NCBI RefSeq assembly: GCF_030679875.1
Contig: NZ_JAUXSP010000015.1
Location: 62,001-126,000, forward strand
DNA from: Phenylobacterium sp.
GTDB lineage: Bacteria; Pseudomonadota; Alphaproteobacteria; Caulobacterales; Caulobacteraceae
Length of the DNA: 64,000 nt
Direction: 5' to 3'
Positions within the stretch are counted from its first letter, which is position 1. The number at the start of each line of letters is the position of its first letter. The notes under the pieces were generated by a model. The model did no database searches and was not told the DNA's origin. It worked only from the letters and a program-made list of their open reading frames with translations. A program made the translations under genes and the position numbers. Of the stretch, positions 44,436 through 55,035 are shown in pieces.

Positions 44436-45154
44436 CTGCGCCTGAGAACGGCGACATAGACGGCGATCAGGGCGCCGGCAAGGCCGAACCAGGTGAGGGC
44501 ATATTCCAGATGGCGGTTGGCGATCTCGCCCGGCAGCGGGGTCGGCTCAAGGGCTGGGAAGGCTGGATTGCTCGCGGTTTCCGCCAGAAGGAACACCGGC
44601 GCCGGAGCCACAACGCCGAGCGTCTCGGCCATGGCGCCCACATCGCGGGAGTACCAGACATTGGTGTCAGGGCGATTGTCCGGGGTGACGAAGTTGGCCG
44701 GATCAGGATTGCGCAACAGGCCGATGACCTCCACCGGACCGGTCCCATCGGCGACCACCGGCGGTCGCTCAGTGACCGTATCGGGGACAAAGCCGCGGTC
44801 GACCAGCAGGGTCTGGTAGTCGCCCCCAGCGACGGGGCACGCTGAGATCAGCCTTTGCCCCGCCTGCCCGTCCTTGATGGCGTAGAGCTGGAGGAAGGGC
44901 GCGGTGTCGAGCCCAGGACAGGTCAGGTTCACCCGATAGAAGCCCAGGTCCTCCCCGCCCGCGGCCAGGGCCAGGATCTCGCCTGCGGGCCGCGGCGCAG
45001 CCTCAGCCCGGGTCTCAATCTGCGCCAGAAGCTCGGACTTCCACGCCATGCGCTGCATCTGCCAGACCCCGAGCGCGATCAGGATGGCGAGCGAGATCAG
45101 AGTCGCGAGCGTGAGACCGAGGGGAATATTGCGAGGCCGGGCAGGTTCAGTCAT
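44423..45154 (-). CDS. SURF1-family cytochrome oxidase assembly protein
   Basis: A 243-aa membrane protein with one helix near each end (LGLTLATLISLAILIALGVWQMQRM and LTWFGLAGALIAVYVAVL). Between them is a periplasmic domain holding the family motifs YRVNLTCPG, LVDRGFVP and NRHLEYALTWF. It helps insert haem a into subunit I. The start overlaps the DUF983 stop region by 8 nt. It is in the cytochrome oxidase operon, which supports the role. Confidence 0.94.
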   Translation of the reverse strand: MTEPARPRNIPLGLTLATLISLAILIALGVWQMQRMAWKSELLAQIETRAEAAPRPAGEILALAAGGEDLGFYRVNLTCPGLDTAPFLQLYAIKDGQAGQRLISACPVAGGDYQTLLVDRGFVPDTVTERPPVVADGTGPVEVIGLLRNPDPANFVTPDNRPDTNVWYSRDVGAMAETLGVVAPAPVFLLAETASNPAFPALEPTPLPGEIANRHLEYALTWFGLAGALIAVYVAVLRRRWKS

Positions 45155-45506
45155 CGGATCTGGCCTCGCCCGCTCGATTGATGAACTGGGCGGCGAGCAT
45201 GACGCCTTTCAGGGGACGCAGCAGGCCGACAGACACGATCACCGTCAGCGGCAACCAGAGCATCAAGTGGAGCCAGATCGGCGGGGTGAAGGCCAGTTCC
45301 ACATAGAGGGCGGCGAAGGCCACCATGAAGCCGGCGATGAGGATCACGAACACCGCGGGCCCGTCCCCGGAATCGGCCTTTCCGAGATCATAGCCGCAGG
45401 CGGCGCACTGGGGCGCGACCTTCAGGAAACCCGCGAAGAGCGGGCCTTCACCACAGTGGGGGCACTGGCCGATCAGGCCCCGCACCAGAGGATTTTCGAC
45501 CCGCAC
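45147..45506 (-). CDS. DUF983 membrane protein
   Basis: A 119-aa protein with two CxxC pairs at the N-terminus (CPHCGEG and CAACGYD), likely a small zinc ribbon, then two transmembrane helices (VFVILIAGFMVAFAALYVEL and LMLWLPLTVIVSVGLLRPL). The start is a GTG with AAGG upstream. It is regularly encoded between ctaE and surf1 in alphaproteobacteria, implying a part in oxidase biogenesis that is not defined. Confidence 0.9.
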   Translation of the reverse strand: MRVENPLVRGLIGQCPHCGEGPLFAGFLKVAPQCAACGYDLGKADSGDGPAVFVILIAGFMVAFAALYVELAFTPPIWLHLMLWLPLTVIVSVGLLRPLKGVMLAAQFINRAGEARSDD

Positions 45507-45621
45507 CGGCTAGGGCCTTCCCGGCTGAACGATCAGCGTCGGAACGAGCGTAGCGGACGGATGGGAGAGCCCGGCGCGGCAGGAGCGTGACACCCCGTGA
45601 CGGACCGGGCCCATAGCCGGC

Positions 45622-46494
45622 CTAATGCCCCGCGCCGCCGAACACCACGTAGATGAAGGCGAACAGGAACAGCCACACCACATCGACGAAGTGCCAGTAC
45701 CAGGCGGCCGCTTCGAAGCCGAAGTGGCGCTCCGGCGTGAAGCCGCCGCGCATCAGGCGCATCAGGCAGATGGCCAGGAAGATGGTGCCCACAAGGACGT
45801 GGAAACCGTGGAAGCCGGTGGCCATGAAGAAGGACGATCCATAGAGGCCCGAGCTGATCGCCGCGTCATTGTAGAAATAGTTGTGCGACAGGATGTGGTG
45901 GTACTCGTAGGCCTGGATGGCGCTGAAGATGACGCCGAGGATCACGGTCAGGATCAGGGCGAACTGGGCGCCCTTGCGGTCGCCCTGCTGCAGGGCGTGG
46001 TGGGCCCAGGTCACCGTGGTGCCTGAAAGCAGCAGCGTCAGGGTGTTGACCAGGGGGAGGTTCCAGGCCGGCACGGTCTCGATGCCCTGCGGCGGCCAGG
46101 TGGCCCAGGCCTGACGGACTTCCTCGATGCTGGAAAGCGTGCGGGCCTCATGGAAGAGGGCCATTTCGAAGAAGATCCAGAACCAGGCCACGAAGAACAT
46201 CACTTCGGAGGCGATGAACAGGATCATGCCGTAGCGCAGGCCGAGATTGACGACCGGCGTATGGTCGCCGGCGTTGGCCTCCTTGGTCACGTCGATCCAC
46301 CAGGCGGCCATGGTGATCAGGACCAGGGTCAGGCCGGCGGCGAACAGCCACCAGGTCCCGGCCGGGACGCCGAACAGGCCCTTGAGCCACATGACCAGGC
46401 CCACGGCCATGGCGGTGGCGCCCACCGAGGCCACCAGGGGCCACGGGCTGGGATTGACCAGGTGGTAGTCGTGCTTGACGCCTGCTTGGGCCAT
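45622..46494 (-). CDS. ctaE: Cytochrome c oxidase subunit III
   Basis: A 290-aa seven-helix subunit. Family motifs are LVNPSPWPLVASVGA, FFVAWFWIFFEMAL, LLSGTTVTWAHHAL and HGFHVLVGTIFL, ending WHFVDVVWLFLFAFIYV. The Glu in the FFEMA segment is the conserved lipid/proton-related residue. It follows ctaG after 75 nt, a gap with a GCCGGCG-N14-CGCCGGC inverted repeat that may limit read-through. Confidence 0.98.
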   Translation of the reverse strand: MAQAGVKHDYHLVNPSPWPLVASVGATAMAVGLVMWLKGLFGVPAGTWWLFAAGLTLVLITMAAWWIDVTKEANAGDHTPVVNLGLRYGMILFIASEVMFFVAWFWIFFEMALFHEARTLSSIEEVRQAWATWPPQGIETVPAWNLPLVNTLTLLLSGTTVTWAHHALQQGDRKGAQFALILTVILGVIFSAIQAYEYHHILSHNYFYNDAAISSGLYGSSFFMATGFHGFHVLVGTIFLAICLMRLMRGGFTPERHFGFEAAAWYWHFVDVVWLFLFAFIYVVFGGAGH

Positions 46495-46569
46495 TTCGGT
46501 CCTAACCCCTCATGATATAGTCCCGCCGGCGTGGCTTGGGCTCGCCGCCGGCAGGTGGTCTTGATGGTG

Positions 46570-47217
46570 CTATAGCCCCGCCCCTTGCGATCCGCCAAGA
46601 GGGGAAGCCGCGGATGTCGTCGGCGCATGCGCGACCGGTTGAACCGTGGCGTCCTCGTCGGACGGATAGAAGGTGTAGGACAGGGTGATCTCGGCCTTGT
46701 TCCGGGTCTCGAAGTCCTCGGCGTATTCGGGATCGACGAAATAGACCATCGGGAACTTGATGGTCTCACCCGGACCAATGGTCTGGTCGGAAAAACAGAA
46801 GCATTCGAGTTTGCGGAAATAGGCGCCCGCCGCCTCGGGAACCACATTGTAGACCGCCCGCCCGGTCATGGCGGTCGGGCCGTTATTGGTCACCTCGAAG
46901 AAGGCCAGGCCCGTCTCGCCGATCTTCAAGCGCTGGGACACATCCTCTGAGCGGAACGCCCAGGGCAGGCTGCGGACATTGGTGTCAAAGCGCACATTGA
47001 GGCTGCGGTTCAGGATCTGGGTCGGCGCCGCTTCGGCCTGGCTGACGGTGCCGCCAAAGCCGGTGACCTGGCAGAAGGCGCGGTAGAGCGGCACTGAGGC
47101 GTAGGCCAGGCCGATCATGCCGACGAAGACGCCGGCGCAGATCAAGCCAAGGCGCACATTGCGCTGCGCCCCTTCGGGGCCAGGGCGCAGAGGTTCAGAG
47201 AGGTCTGTCGAGGACAT
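46570..47217 (-). CDS. ctaG: Cytochrome c oxidase copper chaperone CtaG (Cox11)
   Basis: A 215-aa protein anchored by one N-terminal helix (VRLGLICAGVFVGMIGLAYASVPLYRAFCQ), with a periplasmic beta domain. The copper motif is CFCFSDQTI (Cys-x-Cys), and GPGETIKFPMVYFVDP follows. It delivers Cu(I) to the CuB site of subunit I. The ATG at 47217 has GGGAG nearby and overlaps the upstream small gene by 23 nt. A start at 47253 is possible but adds residues unlike the family. Confidence 0.95.
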   Translation of the reverse strand: MSSTDLSEPLRPGPEGAQRNVRLGLICAGVFVGMIGLAYASVPLYRAFCQVTGFGGTVSQAEAAPTQILNRSLNVRFDTNVRSLPWAFRSEDVSQRLKIGETGLAFFEVTNNGPTAMTGRAVYNVVPEAAGAYFRKLECFCFSDQTIGPGETIKFPMVYFVDPEYAEDFETRNKAEITLSYTFYPSDEDATVQPVAHAPTTSAASPLGGSQGAGL

Positions 47218-47389
47218 TGGCTCCCAATCGAACAACGGTGACGAGGAAAACAAGCACGGCGAAGGCGATCAGACCCAGGGCCAGGGCGATGTTGCGGCCA
47301 CGCCGCGCCTGGAGCCTGGGATCAGGCTGGCCGCTCCGGTTCGGCGCAGCTTGCATCGGCGCATCCTGAGGCGCTTCAGGCTCGCTCAT
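47195..47389 (-). CDS. Small single-helix protein of the cta operon (CoxF-like)
   Basis: A 64-aa protein: a polar Pro/Ala-rich N-terminus, a basic LQARRGR stretch, one transmembrane helix (NIALALGLIAFAVLVFLVTVV) and a short tail. It sits between ctaB and ctaG, where alphaproteobacteria commonly encode a short protein (called CoxF in some). It overlaps ctaB by 1 nt and ctaG by 23 nt. The function is unknown, and the assignment rests on position and shape. Confidence 0.8.
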   Translation of the reverse strand: MSEPEAPQDAPMQAAPNRSGQPDPRLQARRGRNIALALGLIAFAVLVFLVTVVRLGANVLDRPL

Positions 47390-48369
47390 CAGAGGCCTCC
47401 GGGGATCAGGTTGAGGAAGGTCGGCAGACCCAGGACGGCTTCGACCAGCAGGGTGGCGAAGATCAGGGTCAGATAGAGGATGGAAAAGGCGAACAGATTT
47501 CGGGCGTCCCGGGCGCCGGCCCGAACGTCATAGAGCCGCCCGTCGAGGCGGGGGTCGGCGCTGTCGCCAGCCCGGCTGCGCATGACCCGCCAGGCAAGGA
47601 TGAGGAAGACCAGCCCGCCGGCGCCGGCGACAGCCAGATAGGGCAGACCGCCGAGCCCCGTGAAGGCCGGAACCAAGCAGATCGGAACGAACAGCAGGCT
47701 GTAGATGAAGATCTGTCGGCGGGTGGAGGCTGGGCCGGCCACAACGGGCATCATCGGCACGCCAGCCTTCTCGTAGTCCTCGCTGGAATAGAGGGCCAGG
47801 GCCCAGAAGTGGGCCGGGGTCCACATGAAGATGATGGCGCAGAGCAGCCAGGCGTTCAGCGGAACCTCGCCTGCGGCGGCCGCCCAGCCGATCACCGGCG
47901 GCAAGGCCCCGGCCAACCCGCCAATGACGATGTTCTGGGCGGTCCAGCGCTTGAGCCACATGGTGTAGACGACGGCGTAGAAGAAGATGGTGAAGGCCAG
48001 CAGGCCAGCGGCCAGCCAGTTGACGGCCACCCCCATGAACATGACCGACAGCATGGAGAGAATGACGCCCATGGAGAGGGCCTCGGCCCCCTGGATGCGG
48101 CCGGCTGGCACAGGCCGGCCCCGGGTGCGGCGCATCTTGGCGTCGATATCGGCGTCGTACCACATGTTGAGCGCGCCCGAGGCGCCCGCGCCGACCGCGA
48201 TGCACAGGACGGCGACGGCGCCGATCAGCGGGTGGATCGGCGCCTTGGCGCAGACCAGGCCCGTGGCGCCTGTAAACACCACCAGCGACATGACCCGCGG
48301 CTTGAGCAGCTGCAGATAGTCCTGCCAGCGGGCGGGGGTGTCGGACGTGGTGGTGATGGCGCTCGTCAT
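47389..48369 (-). CDS. ctaB: Protohaem IX farnesyltransferase (haem O synthase)
   Basis: A 326-aa UbiA-family prenyltransferase with about nine helices. The catalytic Asp motif is [19 protein letters not shown], and a second acidic loop is SSEDYEKAG. It makes haem O, the precursor of haem A for the oxidase. The start is unclear. In-frame ATGs lie at 48396, 48384 and 48369. AGGAG is spaced best for a TTG at 48378. I give the ATG at 48369, which opens [10 protein letters not shown]. Confidence 0.95.
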   Translation of the reverse strand: MTSAITTTSDTPARWQDYLQLLKPRVMSLVVFTGATGLVCAKAPIHPLIGAVAVLCIAVGAGASGALNMWYDADIDAKMRRTRGRPVPAGRIQGAEALSMGVILSMLSVMFMGVAVNWLAAGLLAFTIFFYAVVYTMWLKRWTAQNIVIGGLAGALPPVIGWAAAAGEVPLNAWLLCAIIFMWTPAHFWALALYSSEDYEKAGVPMMPVVAGPASTRRQIFIYSLLFVPICLVPAFTGLGGLPYLAVAGAGGLVFLILAWRVMRSRAGDSADPRLDGRLYDVRAGARDARNLFAFSILYLTLIFATLLVEAVLGLPTFLNLIPGGL

Positions 48370-48471
48370 GGTCGCCAAAGACATACTCCTAAACATACCC
48401 GTCGCAACGGCGAAGGGGCGCGGCTCGGGTGTGACCGAACCGCGCCCCAGGGTCCTGGCCGGGCCGGCCGA

Positions 48472-50133
<1,662 letters not shown>

Positions 50134-50144
50134 CTACCCCTGGG

Positions 50145-51113
50145 TCAGTTCGCGGCCGCTGCGGCAGCGGGCGCAGCGGTCTCAGGCGGCGAGACAGCCG
50201 CATCTTCGGTTTCGCCCTCGGTCGCCGAAGCGTCGGTGGCCGTCTGGTCGATGGCGGGCGCCGTGGCCTCGGCCTCGGTGCTGGCCGCAAGCCCGGCGGG
50301 GTTGCCGCCCTTGCCGGCGATCCAGGCGTCAAACGCCGCCTGGCTCACCACCCGGATTTCGATGGGCATATAGGCATGGTCGACGCCGCAGAGCTCGGAG
50401 CACTGGCCATAATAGACCCCCTCGCGCTCAGCGGTGAACCAGGTCTCGTTTACGCGGCCGGGGATGGCGTCGGTCTTCAGACCGAAGGCCGGCAGGGCGA
50501 AGGAGTGGATCACGTCGGCGGCGGTGACCAGGACGCGGACCGTCTTGCCCACCGGAACCACCATGGGCTCGTTGGCGGCCAGCAGATACGGCACGCCGGC
50601 GGCCCGGGCTTCTTCCTCAGGCAGCATGTTGGAGATGAATTCGCCCACCTCATGGTCGGGGTATTCGTAACCCCAGTACCACTGATAGCCCACCGCCTTC
50701 ACCGTCAGGTCGGGGCGGGGCATGTCATGATAGGTGAACAGCAGGCGGAAGGAGAAGATGGCGATGAACACCAGGATCAGCACCGGCACCAGGGTCCAGA
50801 CGACCTCGATGGTCGTGTTGTGGCTGAACTTGGCCGGCACCGGGTTGGACCGCGCATTGTAGCGAACGACCACCCAGATCAGCAGCGCCGCTACAAACAG
50901 GGTGATGATCGTAATGATCGGCATCAGGATCCAGTCATGGAACCAGATCGCGTCATACTTCAACGGCGCGGCGGCCGGCTGAAGCGCGATTCCCTTAGGC
51001 GTGGGCTGGCCTATCAGGTCCTGGGCCAGCGCCTGAACGCCCCAGAACGCCATCGTCGCGCCCGCTGCGGCCCCGGCCGCCAACGTCCGCATCCCCTGCA
51101 AGCTCGACTTCAT
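50145..51113 (-). CDS. ctaC: Cytochrome c oxidase subunit II
   Basis: A 322-aa subunit with a signal peptide, two transmembrane helices and a periplasmic cupredoxin domain. The CuA site is in YYGQCSELCGVDHAYMPI, with the upstream His in ADVIHSFALP. The aromatic electron-entry patch appears as YQWYWGYEYPD. An unusual Ala/Thr/Glu/Pro-rich tail of about 50 residues follows the domain. AGGGGAT precedes the ATG. It is the first gene of the oxidase operon. Confidence 0.98.
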   Translation of the reverse strand: MKSSLQGMRTLAAGAAAGATMAFWGVQALAQDLIGQPTPKGIALQPAAAPLKYDAIWFHDWILMPIITIITLFVAALLIWVVVRYNARSNPVPAKFSHNTTIEVVWTLVPVLILVFIAIFSFRLLFTYHDMPRPDLTVKAVGYQWYWGYEYPDHEVGEFISNMLPEEEARAAGVPYLLAANEPMVVPVGKTVRVLVTAADVIHSFALPAFGLKTDAIPGRVNETWFTAEREGVYYGQCSELCGVDHAYMPIEIRVVSQAAFDAWIAGKGGNPAGLAASTEAEATAPAIDQTATDASATEGETEDAAVSPPETAAPAAAAAAN

Positions 51114-51413
51114 ATCCCCTCGGTCTCTTTGGCGGGCTCGGCGTCGGGGAAATACCCAAAAGCCGATCCGCGACTGAAACGAGGCTTACGCAGCGAAAAG
51201 GCGTCCGCCGCCAGGCCCTCAAGGCGCGTGCATACGCGCTCTCCCCCAAATTGCCAAGGCGATAGCCCGCGACAAGGCCCATCACGTTTGTGCGGCGATT
51301 TTGGACCAAATGACGCATGCGGAACTGGCGCCTGAGCGGCGCCCCGTGACGAGGGCCGCCCGAGACCCTATGTCTTGAGCAGGCCAGCCCGTGGCCCCGC
51401 CGAAGGACTCTCT
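51114..51413. promoter_or_regulatory. Divergent control region, oxidase operon / tldD
   Basis: A 300-nt gap with no convincing gene. It must hold the promoters of the ctaC-led operon (minus) and tldD (plus). I see no recognisable operator or strong -35/-10 pair. The last 15 nt contain the AAGGA ribosome site for tldD. Confidence 0.5.
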
Positions 51414-52844
51414 ATGAACGCCCACATTTCAGCGCCTTCAATCCTGGACTCCTGCGGCGTCGCGCCTGAGCGGGCGCGTGAAATCCTCGGCGAAGCCCTG
51501 GCCGGCGCTGACGACGGGGAGATTTTCGCCGAACGCTCGGAGAGCGAGTCCTTTCTGTTCGACGATGGCCGACTGAAATCGGCGGCCTATGATTCGACGG
51601 AGGGATTTGGCCTGCGAGTGGTGGCCGGCGAGACCGCCGGCTACGCCCATTCCAGCGAGATCTCGGAGGGCGCCCTGCGCCGGGCCGCATCCTCGGCCGC
51701 CCTGGCCAAGCGCGGCTATCAAGGCGTCGCCGCCGAGGGTCCCCGGGCCACCAATGTCCGCCACTATGGCGATGATGACCCCCTCGCCACCCCCGACTTC
51801 GCCGAGAAGGTCGCCCTGCTGCAAGAGATCGACGCCTGGGCGAGAGCCCGCGATCCCCGGGTCGTGCAGGTCATGGCCAGCCTGACGGCTGAGCGGCGCA
51901 TCGTGGAGATCCTGCGGGCCGATGGGCGGCTGATCCGCGACGTGCGCCCCCTGTCGCGCATCAATATCCAGGTGACGGTCGAGAAGGACGGCCGACGCGA
52001 GGCCGGCTTTTCTGGGGCCGGCGGCCGGGCGGGCTATGAGGCCTGGATCACCCCTGACGCCTGGCGCGAGCAAGGCGAAGAAGCCCTGCGCCAGGCCCTC
52101 GTCAACCTTGACGCGGTGGCCTGTCCCGCGGGCGAGATGGACGTGGTGCTGGGCCCCGGCTGGAATGGGGTTCTGTTGCACGAGGCCGTCGGGCACGGTC
52201 TGGAAGGCGACTTCAACCGCAAGGGCACCTCGGCCTTTTCCGGCAAGATCGGCCAACGGGTGGCCGCGCCGGGCGTCACCGTATTCGACGACGGCGCCCT
52301 GCCCGGCCGTCGCGGCTCGCTCACCATTGACGACGAGGGCACCCCGACGGAGCGCACGGTGCTGATCGAGGACGGTATCCTGGTCGGCTACATGCATGAC
52401 CGCATGAGCGCCCGGCTGATGGGTCTGACCGCCACCGGCAATGGCCGGCGGCAGTCCTATGCGCACATGCCCATGCCCCGGATGACCAATACGGCCATGG
52501 AGGGCGGCTCCACCCCCCAGGCCGAGATGATCGCCTCGACCAAGCGCGGTCTCTATTGCGCCAATTTCGGCGGCGGCCAGGTGGACATCACCAACGGCAA
52601 GTTCGTCTTCCAGTGCACCGAGGCCTACCTGATCGAGGACGGCAAGGTGACAAGACCCGTCAAGGGCGCGACCCTGATTGGCGATGGCCCCTCGGCGCTC
52701 ACCCGGGTGACCATGATCGGCGATGACTTCGCCTTCGATCCCGGCGTCGGGGTCTGCGGCAAGTCCGGCCAGAGCCTGCCGGTGGGTGTGGGTCAGCCGT
52801 CTCTGAAGATCACCGGCCTGACGGTGGGCGGCACCAGCATCTAG
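51414..52844 (+). CDS. tldD: Metalloprotease TldD
   Basis: A 476-aa protein of the TldD/PmbA family. It forms a heterodimeric protease with TldE that degrades unfolded peptides and matures some peptide natural products. The zinc motif is LLHEAVGHGLEGD (HExxxH). Other motifs are NRKGTSAFSGKIGQ, TGNGRRQSYAHMPMPRMTN and the C-terminal GVCGKSGQSLPVGVGQP. The ATG at 51414 follows AAGGA; 13 extra residues from 51375 are unsupported. tldE/pmbA is not in this window. Confidence 0.96.
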   Translation: MNAHISAPSILDSCGVAPERAREILGEALAGADDGEIFAERSESESFLFDDGRLKSAAYDSTEGFGLRVVAGETAGYAHSSEISEGALRRAASSAALAKRGYQGVAAEGPRATNVRHYGDDDPLATPDFAEKVALLQEIDAWARARDPRVVQVMASLTAERRIVEILRADGRLIRDVRPLSRINIQVTVEKDGRREAGFSGAGGRAGYEAWITPDAWREQGEEALRQALVNLDAVACPAGEMDVVLGPGWNGVLLHEAVGHGLEGDFNRKGTSAFSGKIGQRVAAPGVTVFDDGALPGRRGSLTIDDEGTPTERTVLIEDGILVGYMHDRMSARLMGLTATGNGRRQSYAHMPMPRMTNTAMEGGSTPQAEMIASTKRGLYCANFGGGQVDITNGKFVFQCTEAYLIEDGKVTRPVKGATLIGDGPSALTRVTMIGDDFAFDPGVGVCGKSGQSLPVGVGQPSLKITGLTVGGTSI

Positions 52845-52936
52845 GACACACTCGGCCTAAGTTTGGCGAATCTGTCGGAGATTTAACTAGGGCGCGAGCT
52901 CAACCCTGGATCATCTGCCCGGCAGGAGACGCCCAG

Positions 52937-54991
52937 ATGATCCAAAGAAACCGCCTCGCTGCGCTGGCCGCAGCGTGCCCCCTGATGATTCCCGCCGCGG
53001 CCCTGGCGCAGGCGCCGGCTGATCCGCCCATGGCCGCGAGCGCCCAGGGTGTGACCAGCTATGCGCCGGACTTCTTCGCCGACGCCCGTCCAACCACGGC
53101 GCTGGACATGATTGAGCGCATACCGGGCTTCGTGCTCGACGGGGGCGACAATGTGCGCGGCTTCGAGGGGGCGGCGGGCAATGTGCTGATCGATGGCCGG
53201 CGGCCAGCCTCAAAGTCGGACAATCTGGCAGAAATCCTGCGCCGGATCCCGGCGTCTCAGGTCTCCCGCATCGACGTGATTCGCGGCGGCGCGCCGGGCG
53301 TCGACATGCAGGGCAAGGCGGTGATGGCCAATCTGCTCCGCGCCGAAACCAACACGGTCCAGGGCCTGATCGCCCTGGCCGACCGCCAGGTCTATGATGG
53401 ACGCAATCTGCTGGGGCTGCGGGTCGAAGGCTCCGGCCGCGCAGGCGCGCTCGCCTGGGAGGCGGGCTTGGTCGGCGGACAGGGACCTGATGACGGGGCT
53501 GGCGAAGGCCCGCGGGTTCGCGTCGACCGCCTGGGCGTTCCGCTCATTCTCAGCGACGTCGACAGCCAAGGCCAGGCGACCAATGGCGCCTTGACGGGGG
53601 CCGTGGAGCGTCCGGTGCTTGGTGGGCAATTGCGGGTCAATGGCCGGCTGTTCGTCGACCACTATGAGTATGACGAGCGAAATCAGCAGCGGGGCGGCGG
53701 TCCGCTGGAGGTATCCCACGAGGACTTCGACCTGACCGAAACCGAGCTCGGCGCCAGTTTCACCCGGCCTTTGAGTCCGCGGACCAGCCTGGAGCTGATC
53801 GGCCTTCGGCAGACCGCCGAACAAGTCATCGACTCCACCTTCAGCGACCCCTTCGAACAGGCCCATTTCGCTTTGGAGAGCGATACGGTGGAGACCATCG
53901 GGCGCGGCGTGCTGCGTTGGCGACAGAGCGAGGCCCTGTCCTGGGAGCTAGGCGCTGAGACCGCCGTGAACACCTTGGACGGCCGCACGCGGTTCGCCCG
54001 CAACGGGACGCCCATAGCCCTGCCCGCGGCCAATGTTCAGGTCGAGGAGCGGCGGGGCGAAGCGTTCCTGAAGACCGCGTGGCGGGCCACCCCGCGCCTG
54101 ACCGTCGACGGTGCGCTGCGCTATGAGGCCTCCGACATCACCGCCGAGGGCGATCTGGCCTTGGAGAAATCCCTGGCCTTCGCCAAGCCCCGCCTCAGCC
54201 TGGCCTGGGCGCAGGATTCACGCACCCAGCTGCGGTTCAGCATTGAGCGCAGCGTCGGCCAGCTGAACTTCGACGACTTCGTCGCCACCTCCGCCTTGAA
54301 CACCGGGGTGCTGACCGCGGGCAATCCCGACCTGAACCCCGCCCAGGAGTGGGTGGCCGAAGCCGCCATCGAGCGGCGTTTCTGGACCAGCGGCGCGCTG
54401 GTGGTCACCGTTCGCCGGGCCGAGGTCACCGACGTCATTGACCGGGCGCCCGTACGCCTGATCGACGGGGGGATTTATGATGCTCCGGCCAATATCGGTT
54501 CGGGGGTGCGCGAGGAGCTGGCCATGAACCTCAACCTGCCCCTGGAACGGTTTGGCGTGAAGGGCGCCCAGCTGCGCGGGGAGGCCACCTGGAGGTGGTC
54601 TGAGGTGGAGGATCCCACCACCGGCGAGAGCCGCGAGATTTCGGGCCTGCGTCCCCTGGAATGGGAAGCCCACTACACACACGATCTGCCAGCTTGGAAG
54701 TCGGTCTGGGGGATCGACGTGTTCGGCGGCTGGCGGGAGACCTACTACCGCTATGACGAGATCTCGACGCGGAAGCTCAAGACCTTCGTCGTGCCCTTCG
54801 TCGAGTGGAAGCCTCAGCCGACCTGGGTGATCCGGTTCGAAATCCCCAATGTCACCGAGCGCGGCGTGCGCCGCACCCGCACCGTCTATGAAGGCCCCAG
54901 GGATGTGAGCCCCGTCGCCTACATTGAGGACCGGGACATCCAGTTCGGCCGGATGTACCGGTTGCGGATCAGCAAAACCCTCGGCGGCTGA
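52937..54991 (+). CDS. TonB-dependent outer-membrane receptor
   Basis: A 684-aa precursor. The signal peptide ends near AAALAQA. A plug domain (about 50-140) includes TALDMIERIPGF, NVLIDGRRPASKSDNLAEIL and ASQVSRIDVIRGG. The rest is a beta barrel, with PDLNPAQEWVAEAAIERRF and a terminal strand ending YRLRISKTLGG. The length is a little short for the class. It belongs to the group with a 'plug plus large barrel' and no carbohydrate transporter nearby. The ligand is unknown. GGCAGGAG lies upstream of the ATG. Confidence 0.9.
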   Translation: MIQRNRLAALAAACPLMIPAAALAQAPADPPMAASAQGVTSYAPDFFADARPTTALDMIERIPGFVLDGGDNVRGFEGAAGNVLIDGRRPASKSDNLAEILRRIPASQVSRIDVIRGGAPGVDMQGKAVMANLLRAETNTVQGLIALADRQVYDGRNLLGLRVEGSGRAGALAWEAGLVGGQGPDDGAGEGPRVRVDRLGVPLILSDVDSQGQATNGALTGAVERPVLGGQLRVNGRLFVDHYEYDERNQQRGGGPLEVSHEDFDLTETELGASFTRPLSPRTSLELIGLRQTAEQVIDSTFSDPFEQAHFALESDTVETIGRGVLRWRQSEALSWELGAETAVNTLDGRTRFARNGTPIALPAANVQVEERRGEAFLKTAWRATPRLTVDGALRYEASDITAEGDLALEKSLAFAKPRLSLAWAQDSRTQLRFSIERSVGQLNFDDFVATSALNTGVLTAGNPDLNPAQEWVAEAAIERRFWTSGALVVTVRRAEVTDVIDRAPVRLIDGGIYDAPANIGSGVREELAMNLNLPLERFGVKGAQLRGEATWRWSEVEDPTTGESREISGLRPLEWEAHYTHDLPAWKSVWGIDVFGGWRETYYRYDEISTRKLKTFVVPFVEWKPQPTWVIRFEIPNVTERGVRRTRTVYEGPRDVSPVAYIEDRDIQFGRMYRLRISKTLGG

Positions 54992-55035
54992 GCGGGACAG
55001 CGACCAGATGCGCCTGCCCCGCCCGTTCCGCTGTC

